Made by a program: the position numbers and the translations under genes
Assembly: GCA_001969505.1 (NCBI GenBank)
Contig: LSSK01000482.1
Location: forward strand, 1 to 14,003
Length of the DNA: 14,003 nucleotides
Direction of reading: 5' to 3'
From: Zancudomyces culisetae
Taxonomy: Eukaryota; Kickxellomycota; Harpellomycetes; Harpellales; Legeriomycetaceae
Notes under the pieces: model-generated
Database searches by the model: none
The model's input: the letters and a program-made list of their open reading frames with translations, nothing else
Told to the model about the DNA's origin: nothing
In this document: positions 1 through 7,761 of the stretch, piece by piece
Position numbering within the stretch: the first letter of the stretch is position 1
Layout: every line of letters begins with the position of its first letter

Positions 1-718
1 CAACACCTTGAGATTTGTCGGATCCGTGTGATGCATCTTGACCGCGCTCATTTCGACTCTGCTCCATACTTTGCTGGGGATGGATTTCGAGGTGAGCATG
101 CTCCCCTTCCCCATGTTTGGTAAGCGGACAATATGGACCATGGACCTCTGTGTCTCTGAGCTCGTGGTGGTAGAGTTTGTGTTGCGCACCTGATTTTTTG
201 GTCTCTACAGAGGAGGTTTGAGTAGCATCTTTGGAAGCGCCGCGTGTAGATTTTGGTGATGATGTGGCTGCGAGCGTAGATGCTACAGCCGGTTTCCCAC
301 CAGCCTTTTTGGTGTCTCCCAATGACTTGCTTGGCTGGTCTTGGGGAGTGCTATGGGCACTCATTTCTTTTGGACGAGCTCTTGGTGACTTTTGAACTGC
401 GGATGTGGTTCCTGGAGATAGTTCGTTTCTTTGCTCATGTTGTTTTAACTTCCCTTTGGTGTCACGATGTGAAGCTGTGCTTTCAGGTGGAGTGCTGCTA
501 GTATGGCTGGCAGCTACTTCAGCGGTGGCTGCAGCTGGTTTACCTTCCGATCCAGCCATGTTTTTTGGGTTTTCTGGTGATGTTTTCCACATACCAGCTA
601 CTCGTATAAAGGCATCTTTGTGAGAAAAAGTTGGGTTCTTGCTTTTGAAATCAGCCAAATGTTCCTTCATAAATAAGTTGTACGGCGATGCCTTTTTTGA
701 ACCTACTTTAAGTACCAT
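1..718 (-). CDS. HMG/YABBY-like box protein with long disordered tail (partial, 3' end outside window)
   Basis: The frame is open without a stop from the start codon to the window edge (239 codons plus one base). Residues about 7-53 carry a box seen in small fungal proteins and resembling the plant YABBY/HMG-box fold: KKASPYNLFMKEH, then NPTFSHKDAF, then MWKTSPENPKN. The SPYNxFM, HKxAF and WKTSPENPKN blocks are its hallmarks. Such boxes are thought to bind DNA or chromatin in the nucleus; that role is family inference. The remaining 185 or so residues are rich in Ala, Ser, Thr, Lys, Pro and Gln, look disordered, and contain an imperfect internal repeat (two GKPA-type segments). An in-frame ATG lies 21 bases upstream at 739, with a stop TAA further up. 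I prefer 718 because the box starts right after it. The coding stretch is visibly GC-richer than the flanks. The box assignment is quite sure; the exact gene identity is not. Confidence 0.8.
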   Translation of the reverse strand, partial: MVLKVGSKKASPYNLFMKEHLADFKSKNPTFSHKDAFIRVAGMWKTSPENPKNMAGSEGKPAAATAEVAASHTSSTPPESTASHRDTKGKLKQHEQRNELSPGTTSAVQKSPRARPKEMSAHSTPQDQPSKSLGDTKKAGGKPAVASTLAATSSPKSTRGASKDATQTSSVETKKSGAQHKLYHHELRDTEVHGPYCPLTKHGEGEHAHLEIHPQQSMEQSRNERGQDASHGSDKSQGV

Positions 719-739
719 ATTGAAAATTAGATCGTGCAT

Positions 740-818
740 ATTACTTTTATTCTGCTGTTACCGGCCTTCTCTCTTTTTTCTTTCTTTTTTCTTTTTTTCA
801 CACCACGTCCTTAATAGA
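740..818. promoter_or_regulatory. Short upstream region, possibly a shared divergent promoter, with pyrimidine tract
   Basis: About 80 bases separate the HMG-box gene start (minus) from the first ATG of the tentative membrane-protein gene (plus). Positions 770-798 are an almost pure C/T tract on the plus strand, which is an A-rich purine tract for the minus-strand gene. Such dA:dT-rich tracts often exclude nucleosomes in fungal promoters. There is no clear TATA element. If the plus-strand gene is not real, this is simply the HMG-box gene promoter. Confidence 0.35.
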
Positions 819-1369
819 ATGGGTCATCCATATCTGAAAAAAATAAGAGATAATAATGGCTAGTATATGAGTCTGTGTTACCTTTTGATGCAGTTTTGGG
901 CATTTTGACTTGAGTTTTGTTATCTATGTTTGTATCCTACACGTTATATCTGTTTTATTCACTATTACGATATTCCTTGTAGTGAAAACAATATATATAC
1001 TCTATTATCTTAATGGAAACGGTCAGTACCTATGGACAGTGTTACGTTCGTGGTATTAGTACAGAAATATTCAAAAAGCTGTCAAGAAAAAAAATTGTAC
1101 GCGTATTTACAAATATTCTTATAATCAAATGTTCTTTAAAAAGAAAGGCAGAGACTATAGGTTAGATATCTAGAGCAAGAGCTATAGTGTTGTTATAACG
1201 CAAAATTTTCTTGTTTCCTATTTCAGGTTTTGTTATATTAGTAGCTATCAAACTACTGAATAACCAGAATATCAAAATAACCACCTCGAAAATCTTTGGC
1301 TGGATTTTTCTCCTTTGTACGCTTATATTAACTTTATTATTTATTGCATCAAAAAAGAAGGAACGCTAA
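819..1369 (+). CDS. Possible three-exon small membrane protein ending in a KKXX motif (tentative)
   Basis: Three phase-compatible segments can be joined. Exon 1 is 819-862 (MGHPYLKKIRDNNG), exon 2 is 894-1021, and exon 3 is 1227-1369. They give a protein of about 104 residues. Exon 2 encodes a long hydrophobic stretch (FVIYVCILHVISVLFTITI). Exon 3 encodes FVILVAIKLL, then a second clear membrane segment (IFGWIFLLCTLILTLLFIA), and ends SKKKER-stop. Lys at -3 and -4 fits the dilysine KKXX signal for ER retrieval, so an ER membrane protein is a reasonable guess. Against it: intron 1 (863-893) would be only 31 bases, intron 2 uses a weak GTCAGT donor, and open stretches of 40-50 codons arise by chance in AT-rich DNA. 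I recognise no family. The last exon, with a good TTTCCTATTTCAG acceptor, is the most convincing part. Confidence 0.3.
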
Positions 1370-2070
1370 TTACTTACTGGCTACGTTTCAAAGCATTAAT
1401 ACTAACCTCTTGTTAAGAATACGGTGCAACTGCCGCAAATAGATCGCAAAGGGAGAAAGTAGAGGAGGAGAGAGGAGAGGAGAGGGGAGTGTAGAATTTG
1501 CATATCCACACGTTTCCCGATTTTCCGTTCCAATAGTATATCCCGATTCGATGTTTAATGATAACTGCAGGTACATACAAGAGCGGTATAGAAAAAGTGG
1601 CTCGCCAATGCGAATTTCACCTTTTTTTATATCTCCTCTCTCCTCTCTCCTCTCTTTACCCGGCGAATAAGGCGTAAGTGGCGTTAATGTTGGTTAATGC
1701 GGGTTTGAGATTGCTTCATTAATTGCATCGAGTCATTACTGTTTAATTTTCAATGCCTTAAAGCCAGCAATCTGATTTGCCGTTTTTTTTCTACCACTAA
1801 AGGTATAGTTTTCCAATCGATAATTTTTTTTATAGCCAAGCTGGAATATATTAAGCAAACCAACCAAATTAAAGATAAAAAAATTGGTACTAGGAGCTCA
1901 TTGGATTTTGGATAGCAAGTCCAAACATAACGGAGAAAGAAGAAAGAAGACAGCAATACTCGAGTATACGCGTGTATACAATTTGATCAGATGGGTTTGC
2001 GTTTACTACAAAAAAGAAAAAACAAAACTCAAAACTCAAAGCTATTCCCAAGTTGTACATAGAAAGGTTT
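1370..2070. other. AT-rich gap with purine and pyrimidine tracts
   Basis: No supported gene. The gap would lie between two convergent 3' ends if the tentative membrane gene is real. It contains a pure purine tract at 1461-1489 and a complementary pyrimidine tract at 1632-1657, described separately. Short open frames here (for example minus-strand 1750-1956) are AT-rich, match nothing I know, and are within what chance produces. Confidence 0.5.
1461..1657. repeat. Inverted GA/CT microsatellite pair
   Basis: Positions 1461-1489 are 29 consecutive purines built from GAG and GGAGA units. Positions 1632-1657 are 26 consecutive pyrimidines of CTC and CTCT units. The two tracts are largely complementary, sharing GAGGAGAGAGGAGAG exactly when one is reverse-complemented, with about 140 bases between them. 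They could pair as a long-loop hairpin, and each could adopt triplex DNA. No coding role is apparent. Confidence 0.7.
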
Positions 2071-4643
2071 TTATATAAAGAAGTGCTGATTGTAAAATTC
2101 TGTACAAATTTTGAGTCGGTGGAAATCTGAATCTGTATCCACTCCTGTGTGTTTATTTTCAGTTGCACCTATAAAAGCAATTGATATTTTGTTAGCCATA
2201 AAGGACATTAGGTTTATTAATGGATTACTTGTTTATTTAAATGTTGAGTATCTTGCAAGTTAAAAAACCGTCGTTGCAATAACAGTTCCAAAAGTATGTA
2301 TCAGAATTGAAACCACTAGCAATCAATCTGGAAAGTGGGGGGGGGGGATACCTGTACTTATAAAAATAAACAATTTTACCATTTCGTGCGAGAACCAATT
2401 CCAGCTTGATCTTTAACGCTTCTCTCTGAAAAGTGGAGGATACCGGTGATGTATCAAACAAAAATAGATCTATTACCGCATCTCTGTATGCCTTCTAGAG
2501 TTTTATGTTATATATTGACATTTATCTTTTCTTATTTTTAATTCATACAGATTATTAATGGGATCTGCAGAGTTTTGAGGAGTATAAAAATGTGAATGAT
2601 AAAATTACCCTTAAACAGTGTGGCTCAAAATCAACCAGTTCGCCAATATCATGAGTGTAATCTTGGACGTTCCTGGGGTTTGTGCAAAATAAATGGTCAG
2701 TAAGCCGTGAATACTTGCAGCGGCTGAGTGTGGTAATTAGCCAAAGTCTAAGAAGCTTGTTACCACCTGTAATGACCTGTGTTTCTGTTTCCATGTATTT
2801 TGTATTTTCAACCCTCTGGAGATTCAATTGAGATTTAAGGTATACCATTTTTCTCCATAAGTCTAGAATGTCGGTCTGAGGGCTGTGCCATAAAACACAA
2901 ATTTCGTGAAACAAACTCGATTCGGCTACCTAAACATTAATAATGCTCATATGTTTATTTAAAAGCTAAAATGCTAATGTAGGACATCCACTACCCGTGT
3001 AGTGATTGGCATAAAAAAAATAAGTGGAAATAATATATAAAAGAGTAGTACCTTTATATTCTCAAGCAGGTTGGAGAGTGGAATCAAACTTGCTAGTCTT
3101 CTCCATATATTCACGATTCTCGAATCACGAAAAGTCAGCAAAAGAAAAACAAGATCGTCCAGTAAAATACCCAAAAATTTATGTGATGATAAGATCGTTT
3201 TGATCAGAAGGTTGAGTGAGTCTTCAACTAATAGTACATTTTCCCTAACCTCAGTGTTCTTGGAATAAAATGGATCTGCTGTTGTAGTATATTTGAGAAA
3301 CAAACACATGAACTATTCGAAAATACAAATTGTCATTGTATTATATCATTAATAGGTATACAATTAGTGATTTGGTTGATTTTCCAAACGAAAGCGTAAA
3401 AAAAAAGACTGAATAATCAGCTAGAAAAATAAAAAGAAAAAGAAAAGGTGTGACCTACCATGTGATCACGGAATCTCTTACTATATTCCCAGATCCTATT
3501 TACGATGTTGGAGTACAAAAGCACATAAATACTGACAAATCCACTTCTCAGATCTAAAAGAGCTTACCTTATTAACAGATCGATATCCAAGTGGTATATG
3601 ATGAATGAGTCTAACAATACATTATTAAAGAAATAACTCGAGTCGAATGCTGAAATTGTAGTGGATTCTATGTTTGCTTTAGTATCCGATCCTGATACTG
3701 TTGGCGTGGGTTTTTTATCGGGGCCAGTGTCATGAGAAAACAGCAGCTGTGTTTCTGAAAGTAATATATTGATAATCTCGATAATTTTCTGTAATTCTAA
3801 TTCTACACTGCTGTTATCAATACTTGGGAACGAGTTTATTATATTGGACAGATAAAACAACATTTTTTGGATTTGAGTTGTGGACAAGGCTTTCACTTTT
3901 AGATGGTTGTGCTTTAGTTTAGAATGTAGTAGTTCGATCTTGTCGGCTAGAGCAAGAGAGTATGAATCAAGTACTGGTAATAGCACATTTTTGGATGGAT
4001 CGCAGTTTATGATTGAATTGACTTGTTGATTTACAATTGCCAGACTTTTAGCACACCAATCAATCGCACTATTCGATAGAAACAGAAATAAGAGATATGA
4101 CATATAAACATAAAGAATAATAACAATAGCATTTCAATCGTAAACTTTGATGTTATTATCGTTAGAGTATCATTTAGGAGAAAAAATACATACTCTTGAT
4201 TCGAGATTTGGTTTGGTTGAGGGTTAAAGGTTTTTGAATACTCCAAAATAGTCGATACTAGTTGATGGCTAACTTGAGAATCCACATAGGTTTCTTTACA
4301 ACGAATTAGCAAGTTGAAGATGGGTTGATATTCAGAATATTTTTCGTATATAATATTCGACGAGCTACATTTCTGAAAGGCCTATTGAAAATGTGTCACT
4401 TTTAAATAAAGTAGAAATTCAGGTATAATTGAAAGTAAAATCACCTGTTTGCTGAATTGAAATTAGTAACAGAGTTTATAATAAAGAGTCGAACAAGTGA
4501 GGCAACGAATCGAATTGACCTGGAATACTTACTTGTTGGGCCCTTTGCAGAGCCGAAATTAGTTTTTCTTTTCGTATTGGAATTCTATATTTCTGAATGG
4601 ATTCGACATATTCGACAAAAGCATGTCTTAGGTCGTCATACAT
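2071..4643 (-). CDS. Unrecognised helical protein of about 543 residues, eight exons
   Basis: I reconstructed this from splice sites. Exons are 4643-4533, 4381-4194, 4068-3568, 3495-3459, 3312-3052, 2929-2609, 2494-2380 and 2168-2071. All junctions keep phase and the total is 1632 bases including TAA. The start ATG at 4643 follows an in-frame TAA. Introns are 151, 125, 72, 146, 122, 114 and 211 bases, with GTAAGT, GTATGT, GTAAGC, GTAGGT, GTACTA, GTAATT and GTAAAA donors; acceptors end AATAG, GAATAG, AAATAG, GAATAG, TTTAG, CTCTAG and TTATAG. The product is rich in Leu/Ile amphipathic helices (for example DSLNLLIKTILSSHKFLGI and DLWRKMVYLKSQLNLQ). It has a polar linker near residues 205-230 (DTGPDKKPTPTVSG), no signal peptide and no catalytic motif I can see. 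A helical-repeat (HEAT/armadillo-like) scaffold is a guess. Exons 2, 3, 5 and 6 are firm; exon 4's left edge and exon 8 are less certain. It lies tandem to, and downstream of, the eIF2 gamma gene. Confidence 0.72.
2337..2347. repeat. Run of 11 G (C on the gene strand) inside intron 7
   Basis: On the minus strand this is C11 followed by ACTTTCCAG, which looks like a polypyrimidine tract and 3' splice acceptor within the proposed last intron of the eight-exon gene. Homopolymers of this length are prone to length change. Confidence 0.85.
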
Positions 4644-4657
4644 AATACATTATATAT

Positions 4658-4687
4658 GGGTATGGGTATGGGTATGTGTATGTGTAT
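4658..4687. repeat. Five hexamer units, three GGGTAT then two GTGTAT
   Basis: Read on the gene strand these are two ATACAC units followed by three ATACCC units. They sit 15-44 bases upstream of the start codon of the eight-exon gene, in its promoter or 5' UTR. The ACCCATAC core resembles the yeast Rap1 site and degenerate telomere repeats; whether this organism uses such a factor is unknown. Confidence 0.8.
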
Positions 4688-4849
4688 CTTTTCTTTTAAT
4701 AAAGTCTTTTTGAGAGAAGGAAGGATTAAAGAACCGAATAATAGAAAAAATCAAAATGGAAACTATTTTTCTTGAAGTAACAGCTGATATAGAAAATCAG
4801 CTGCTTAAAACAAGGTAATTTGCAACCTTTTGGATTGGATCACATTAAT

Positions 4850-4867
4850 TTTATTTGCGGGTTTATT
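4850..4867 (-). terminator. Putative poly(A) signals of the eIF2 gamma gene
   Basis: Two AATAAA hexamers occur on the minus strand at 4855-4850 and 4867-4862, just over 100 bases past the eIF2 gamma stop codon. A long T-rich tract lies between stop and signals. This is position plus motif evidence only. Confidence 0.4.
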
Positions 4868-4969
4868 TGGGACGATTTTGTACTGAGATGAAAAAGAAAA
4901 ATAAGAATAAGAATAAAAAAATAAAAGAGAATTGGAAAAAAAAAAAGAAAATGAGAAAGGCAATGGGGA

Positions 4970-6319
4970 TTATTTGGTGGAGAAAATGGTACCTTTGACA
5001 ATTACAGCCCAACCAATCAGACGCCAATGCTTGTCGATTCTTCTAGAGATGGCAATTTTTTCGTTGATCTCAGTACAGCAAGGAGAGTTCAGAAGCAGCC
5101 TAGCCATATCAGCCTTGACACCCATGACCTTGGCACCAACGGAGGTGGAACCAATGTTCAACATCAGCACTTCGTTCTTGGATAGTTTAGATACACGAGC
5201 TTGCTTGTTGTCATCAGTCTTTACACCCAGCAGACGACGGAGCAAAAAGAAGTTGACGTCCAAATCAGTGTAGACATCAGGAAGCTTTCCAACAGCGCCC
5301 AATACTTGACCAACGAGACGATCACTTCTGCAATAGGTAGGATCAACGAGTGTTCCAACACCAATCAGACCACCTGGCACAGCAAATTTGAGGTGGTTGG
5401 ATTCAGCATTGAGAGAGATGATTTTGGAAAAGATAGGAAGAATGGTTGTGCGGCCTTGTGAGTCTTTGGAGACAAGCCCTGGTCGGATTTCAATCTCCTG
5501 GTTAACTGTCAATACTCCCTTCAAGATACTTCCTCCTGCAACTCCTCCCTTCAACTCATCTACCTCGGCTCCTGGCTTGTTGACATCAAAGGACCGGATA
5601 ACTATTAGGCGAGGGTCTGAGGTAAAGTCTCGGATGGGTACTGGGATTTTTTTAACAATGTATTCTACCACTGCGTCAATATTGTATTTTAACTGTGCTG
5701 AAATTGGAACAATTGGTGCGTTGTTTGCTATTGTTCCCTTTGTAAAGTTGAGAATCTGGTTGTAGTGTTCCTTGGCCTGTTCCTCCTTAATCAAATCTAC
5801 CTTGTTCTGCAGAATGATCACGTGGTTCAGCTTCATGATTTCTATAGCTGCCAAATGCTCAGATGTCTGTGGTTGTGGGCAGCTTTCGTTTGCTGCTATC
5901 AACAATATTGCTGCATCCATAACAGCTGCTCCGTTAAGCATAGTTGCCATAAGAATATCGTGCCCTGGACAATCAACAAACGACACATGTCTAAGCAATC
6001 TAAACGTTCCGTTACATCCCGCTCGCTCGCAGCTGAAGGTTTCCTCCTTATCTGATCGGCAAGACTTGTAGCAGCCTGGTCGTGGGCAGCTTTCATTATC
6101 GCACTTGTATATCTTTGCATTGGCATACCCCAGCTTGATTGTAATGTTTCTCTCCAATTCGTTTTTAAATCTTACTGTTTGCACTCCTGAAATTGCCTTT
6201 ACCACTGTTGATTTACCGTGTGCTACGTGTCCGATTGTTCCTATATTGATTGTTGCCTGATGGTTCATCACCTCTGGTGATAGTGGATTTAGTTTTGTTG
6301 CGTCTATTTCCGTAGCCAT
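4970..6319 (-). CDS. GCD11: Translation initiation factor eIF2 subunit gamma
   Basis: eIF2 gamma is the GTP-binding core of the eIF2 heterotrimer that brings initiator Met-tRNA to the 40S ribosome in the cytosol. The 449-residue product shows the full domain order. The G domain has the P-loop GHVAHGKST (30-38), DCPGH (116-120), NKVD (172-175) and SAQLK (207-211). The zinc-ribbon insertion of this subunit has Cys at 73, 78, 83, 87, 97 and 102. The two beta-barrel domains follow, ending in the family's [18 protein letters not shown]. The [18 protein letters not shown] and [12 protein letters not shown] blocks are typical. Length is slightly under that of human eIF2 gamma and well under the budding yeast protein, which has a longer N-terminus. 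The start at 6319 is fixed by an in-frame TAG shortly upstream. No intron is needed. The yeast name GCD11 is given by orthology. Confidence 0.97.
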   Translation of the reverse strand: MATEIDATKLNPLSPEVMNHQATINIGTIGHVAHGKSTVVKAISGVQTVRFKNELERNITIKLGYANAKIYKCDNESCPRPGCYKSCRSDKEETFSCERAGCNGTFRLLRHVSFVDCPGHDILMATMLNGAAVMDAAILLIAANESCPQPQTSEHLAAIEIMKLNHVIILQNKVDLIKEEQAKEHYNQILNFTKGTIANNAPIVPISAQLKYNIDAVVEYIVKKIPVPIRDFTSDPRLIVIRSFDVNKPGAEVDELKGGVAGGSILKGVLTVNQEIEIRPGLVSKDSQGRTTILPIFSKIISLNAESNHLKFAVPGGLIGVGTLVDPTYCRSDRLVGQVLGAVGKLPDVYTDLDVNFFLLRRLLGVKTDDNKQARVSKLSKNEVLMLNIGSTSVGAKVMGVKADMARLLLNSPCCTEINEKIAISRRIDKHWRLIGWAVIVKGTIFSTK

Positions 6320-6602
6320 TTTCTCTACTCGATCTTTTCCCTATTTGCAGTAGGTTAAGTTTATCTTGTTTTTTTTAATTCTATAGATTATCAAAATTTC
6401 AACAGAAATGAGCTGAGCTCGAATACAATTCAAAACTTTGTGTGTGTGATTATATCATTTTATTTCGAATCAATACGAAATGTCACAAGGGTAGCTTCAT
6501 CTGATTCCTTCACATCAGAATTCTGTGTGTTTTGAAAATGTAAAATAAAAATTAAAAAATGTAAAAAAAAATCAACCAACTTGGTTTTAAGTTCTCTTAC
6601 TT

Positions 6603-6620
6603 TTGTTGTTGTTGTTGTTG
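6603..6620. repeat. TTG trinucleotide microsatellite
   Basis: Uninterrupted TTG repeat of about six units, about 290 bases upstream of the eIF2 gamma start codon on its promoter side. No coding frame runs through it. Confidence 0.85.
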
Positions 6621-6999
6621 TATCTTCTTCCACAGAGATTCTTTCGGTTTAAGAAGGTTTATAATTCACGAATTTACCGGTTCGATTCAATCTTTTGTTG
6701 ATTGTAAAATCTGAATTGAATTGAAAGTATAATCCGACAGCACTACTCTTTATTTACAGTAATAATTAACTGATTTTTAAAAAAGTATTGTTTTTTTTGC
6801 ACACACAAACAACCCTTATCCAAATAAAATTTTTGTTTTTTTTTTGCCTTGCACTTTTTGGTTTAGGAATCAGTAGGCAGAAGGTACGCTAGTGAATTAA
6901 TGGAGTTTATACTCATTTCTAGAAAAAAATTTTCACGCTTTTTCTATAAAAAAAAAATGAAATGAAGTAAATTGAAAAGTGCAACAGCAATTGGGGGGA

Positions 7000-7329
7000 A
7001 TGGATGAAATGCGTAAGCGACCGAAATATAAGAACTGCACTGATATAAACTAATATCTTAGTACAACACACACTTGGATATGAGCAGTAGTTTTTCGCTT
7101 TTAAGGATGATAGAGCATATATAATACAATTTAATGGAATTTAGTGACCATAGAATCATGCCATAGGTTGTTTAATATGTAGGGATTGTGATATTTTCAA
7201 TCTGATATGTTTTTCAGTCGAGCTGCAGACTATGTTAGGAATGGCACTGATTCGGTCAGTTGTACTCAGGTTATAGATAACTCGATCAGCTCTATATGGT
7301 CGTTAAATACTGTTTTATCGCTGAATTAA
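7000..7329 (+). CDS. Very tentative 49-residue spliced protein
   Basis: Exons 7000-7012 (ATG GAT GAA ATG C), 7062-7086 and 7218-7329 join in phase to a stop TAA. Intron 1 (7013-7061) has a GTAAGC donor and AAACTAATATCTTAG at its end, a convincing branch site plus acceptor. Intron 2 (7087-7217) ends TTTTTCAG after a weak GTAGTT donor. The last exon (RAADYVRNGTDSVSCTQVI...) is visibly GC-richer than the surroundings, which is why it caught the eye. An alternative is the unspliced ATG at 7207, giving 40 residues. I know no family for it. Frames of this length occur by chance, so this is a lead only. Confidence 0.15.
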
Positions 7330-7348
7330 TAATAATAACAATAATAAT
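7327..7348. repeat. AAT/ACA trinucleotide microsatellite
   Basis: Interrupted AAT repeat with one ACA-type unit, in gene-free sequence. No function is evident. Confidence 0.75.
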
Positions 7349-7600
7349 CTGTAATACATAAAGTACATCCTATTAAGAAAGGTACACTTTGTTCCTACTT
7401 TTGATGTTCCTTCTTACACTTGACTTGACAATAATCCTATCCATGCTTTACCGAATATATAGAATTCTTTATTATGGCCCACAACCGTGCTCTCATTAAT
7501 AGTCGTGTACTACCCTGAACCGTAAATTGATTCGCTAGCAAAGGGTTTTATGAATCATATTACACAAAAGATAACTGAACCCCAAAGTTGGGAAAAAGAT

Positions 7601-7605
7601 AAAAA
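7601..7605 (-). terminator. Pol III terminator of the tRNA gene
   Basis: A run of five T on the minus strand begins a few bases after the tRNA 3' end, the standard RNA polymerase III stop signal. Confidence 0.8.
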
Positions 7606-7610
7606 CATTG

Positions 7611-7692
7611 CGTCGGCGACAGGATTTGAACCTGTGCGGGCAGAGCCCAACAGATTTCTAGTCTGTCTCCTTAACCACTCGGACACACCGAC
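7611..7692 (-). tRNA. tRNA-Ser (anticodon AGA)
   Basis: The 82-nt gene folds as a class II tRNA. The acceptor stem GTCGGTG pairs with CGCCGAC (one G-T), followed by discriminator G. The D arm is TCC...GGA, and anticodon stem ACAGA/TCTGT encloses CTAGAAA with anticodon AGA at 7659-7657, reading UCU. The long variable arm has a GGGC-TCT-GCCC stem, as expected for serine. The T arm is ACAGG-TTCAAAT-CCTGT. The internal B box GGTTCAAATCC lies at 7632-7622. No intron is present and CCA is not encoded, as usual in nuclear genes. Confidence 0.96.
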
Positions 7693-7694
7693 CA

Positions 7695-7761
7695 CTTTTT
7701 GAAAAAGTTTTTAAATGTATTTGTTTAATGCTATTTTTTATTGATTTTATTGATTTTATTG
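7695..7761. repeat. Upstream flank of the tRNA: short hairpin and 9-mer tandem repeat
   Basis: CTTTTT-G-AAAAAG (7695-7707) forms a short perfect inverted repeat immediately 5' of the tRNA. At about 7735-7761, three copies of TTTTATTGA follow in tandem. AT-rich upstream DNA is common at tRNA genes; a specific role is unproven. Confidence 0.6.

Larger units (their letters stand above)
4644..4969. other. Region between eIF2 gamma and the eight-exon gene: 3' UTR and promoter
   Basis: No gene is seen. Next to the eIF2 gamma stop, the minus strand is strongly T-rich (4889-4947). Two AATAAA hexamers follow on the minus strand (4850-4855 and 4862-4867), plausible poly(A) signals for eIF2 gamma. The left end holds a GGGTAT-type hexamer repeat just upstream of the eight-exon gene's ATG. 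Confidence 0.6.
6320..7610. other. Long AT-rich intergenic region
   Basis: The left part must contain the promoter and 5' UTR of eIF2 gamma (minus). It has several T and A homopolymers (for example 6788-6798 and 6832-6845), a TTG repeat and an AAT/ACA repeat. No sizeable reading frame or recognisable RNA was found apart from the tentative spliced segment at 7000-7329. Confidence 0.5.

Noticed and set aside
280-863. Plus-strand frames of about 70 codons over the HMG-box gene
   Set aside because: The opposite strand is open for 239 codons and carries a recognisable domain, so these are shadows.
1400-1425. TACTAAC branch-site sequence followed by TTAAG on the plus strand
   Set aside because: No donor or coding exon could be joined to it in a consistent frame.
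1750-2168. Minus-strand hydrophobic frames just downstream of the eight-exon gene, including an alternative reading of its last exon
   Set aside because: The alternative frame (VQLKINTQEW...) does not match the phase of the exon 7 donor; the rest is T-rich sequence that reads as hydrophobic by composition.
4932-6126. Several open frames overlapping the eIF2 gamma gene on both strands
   Set aside because: They are frame shadows of a clearly conserved coding sequence and have no family features of their own.
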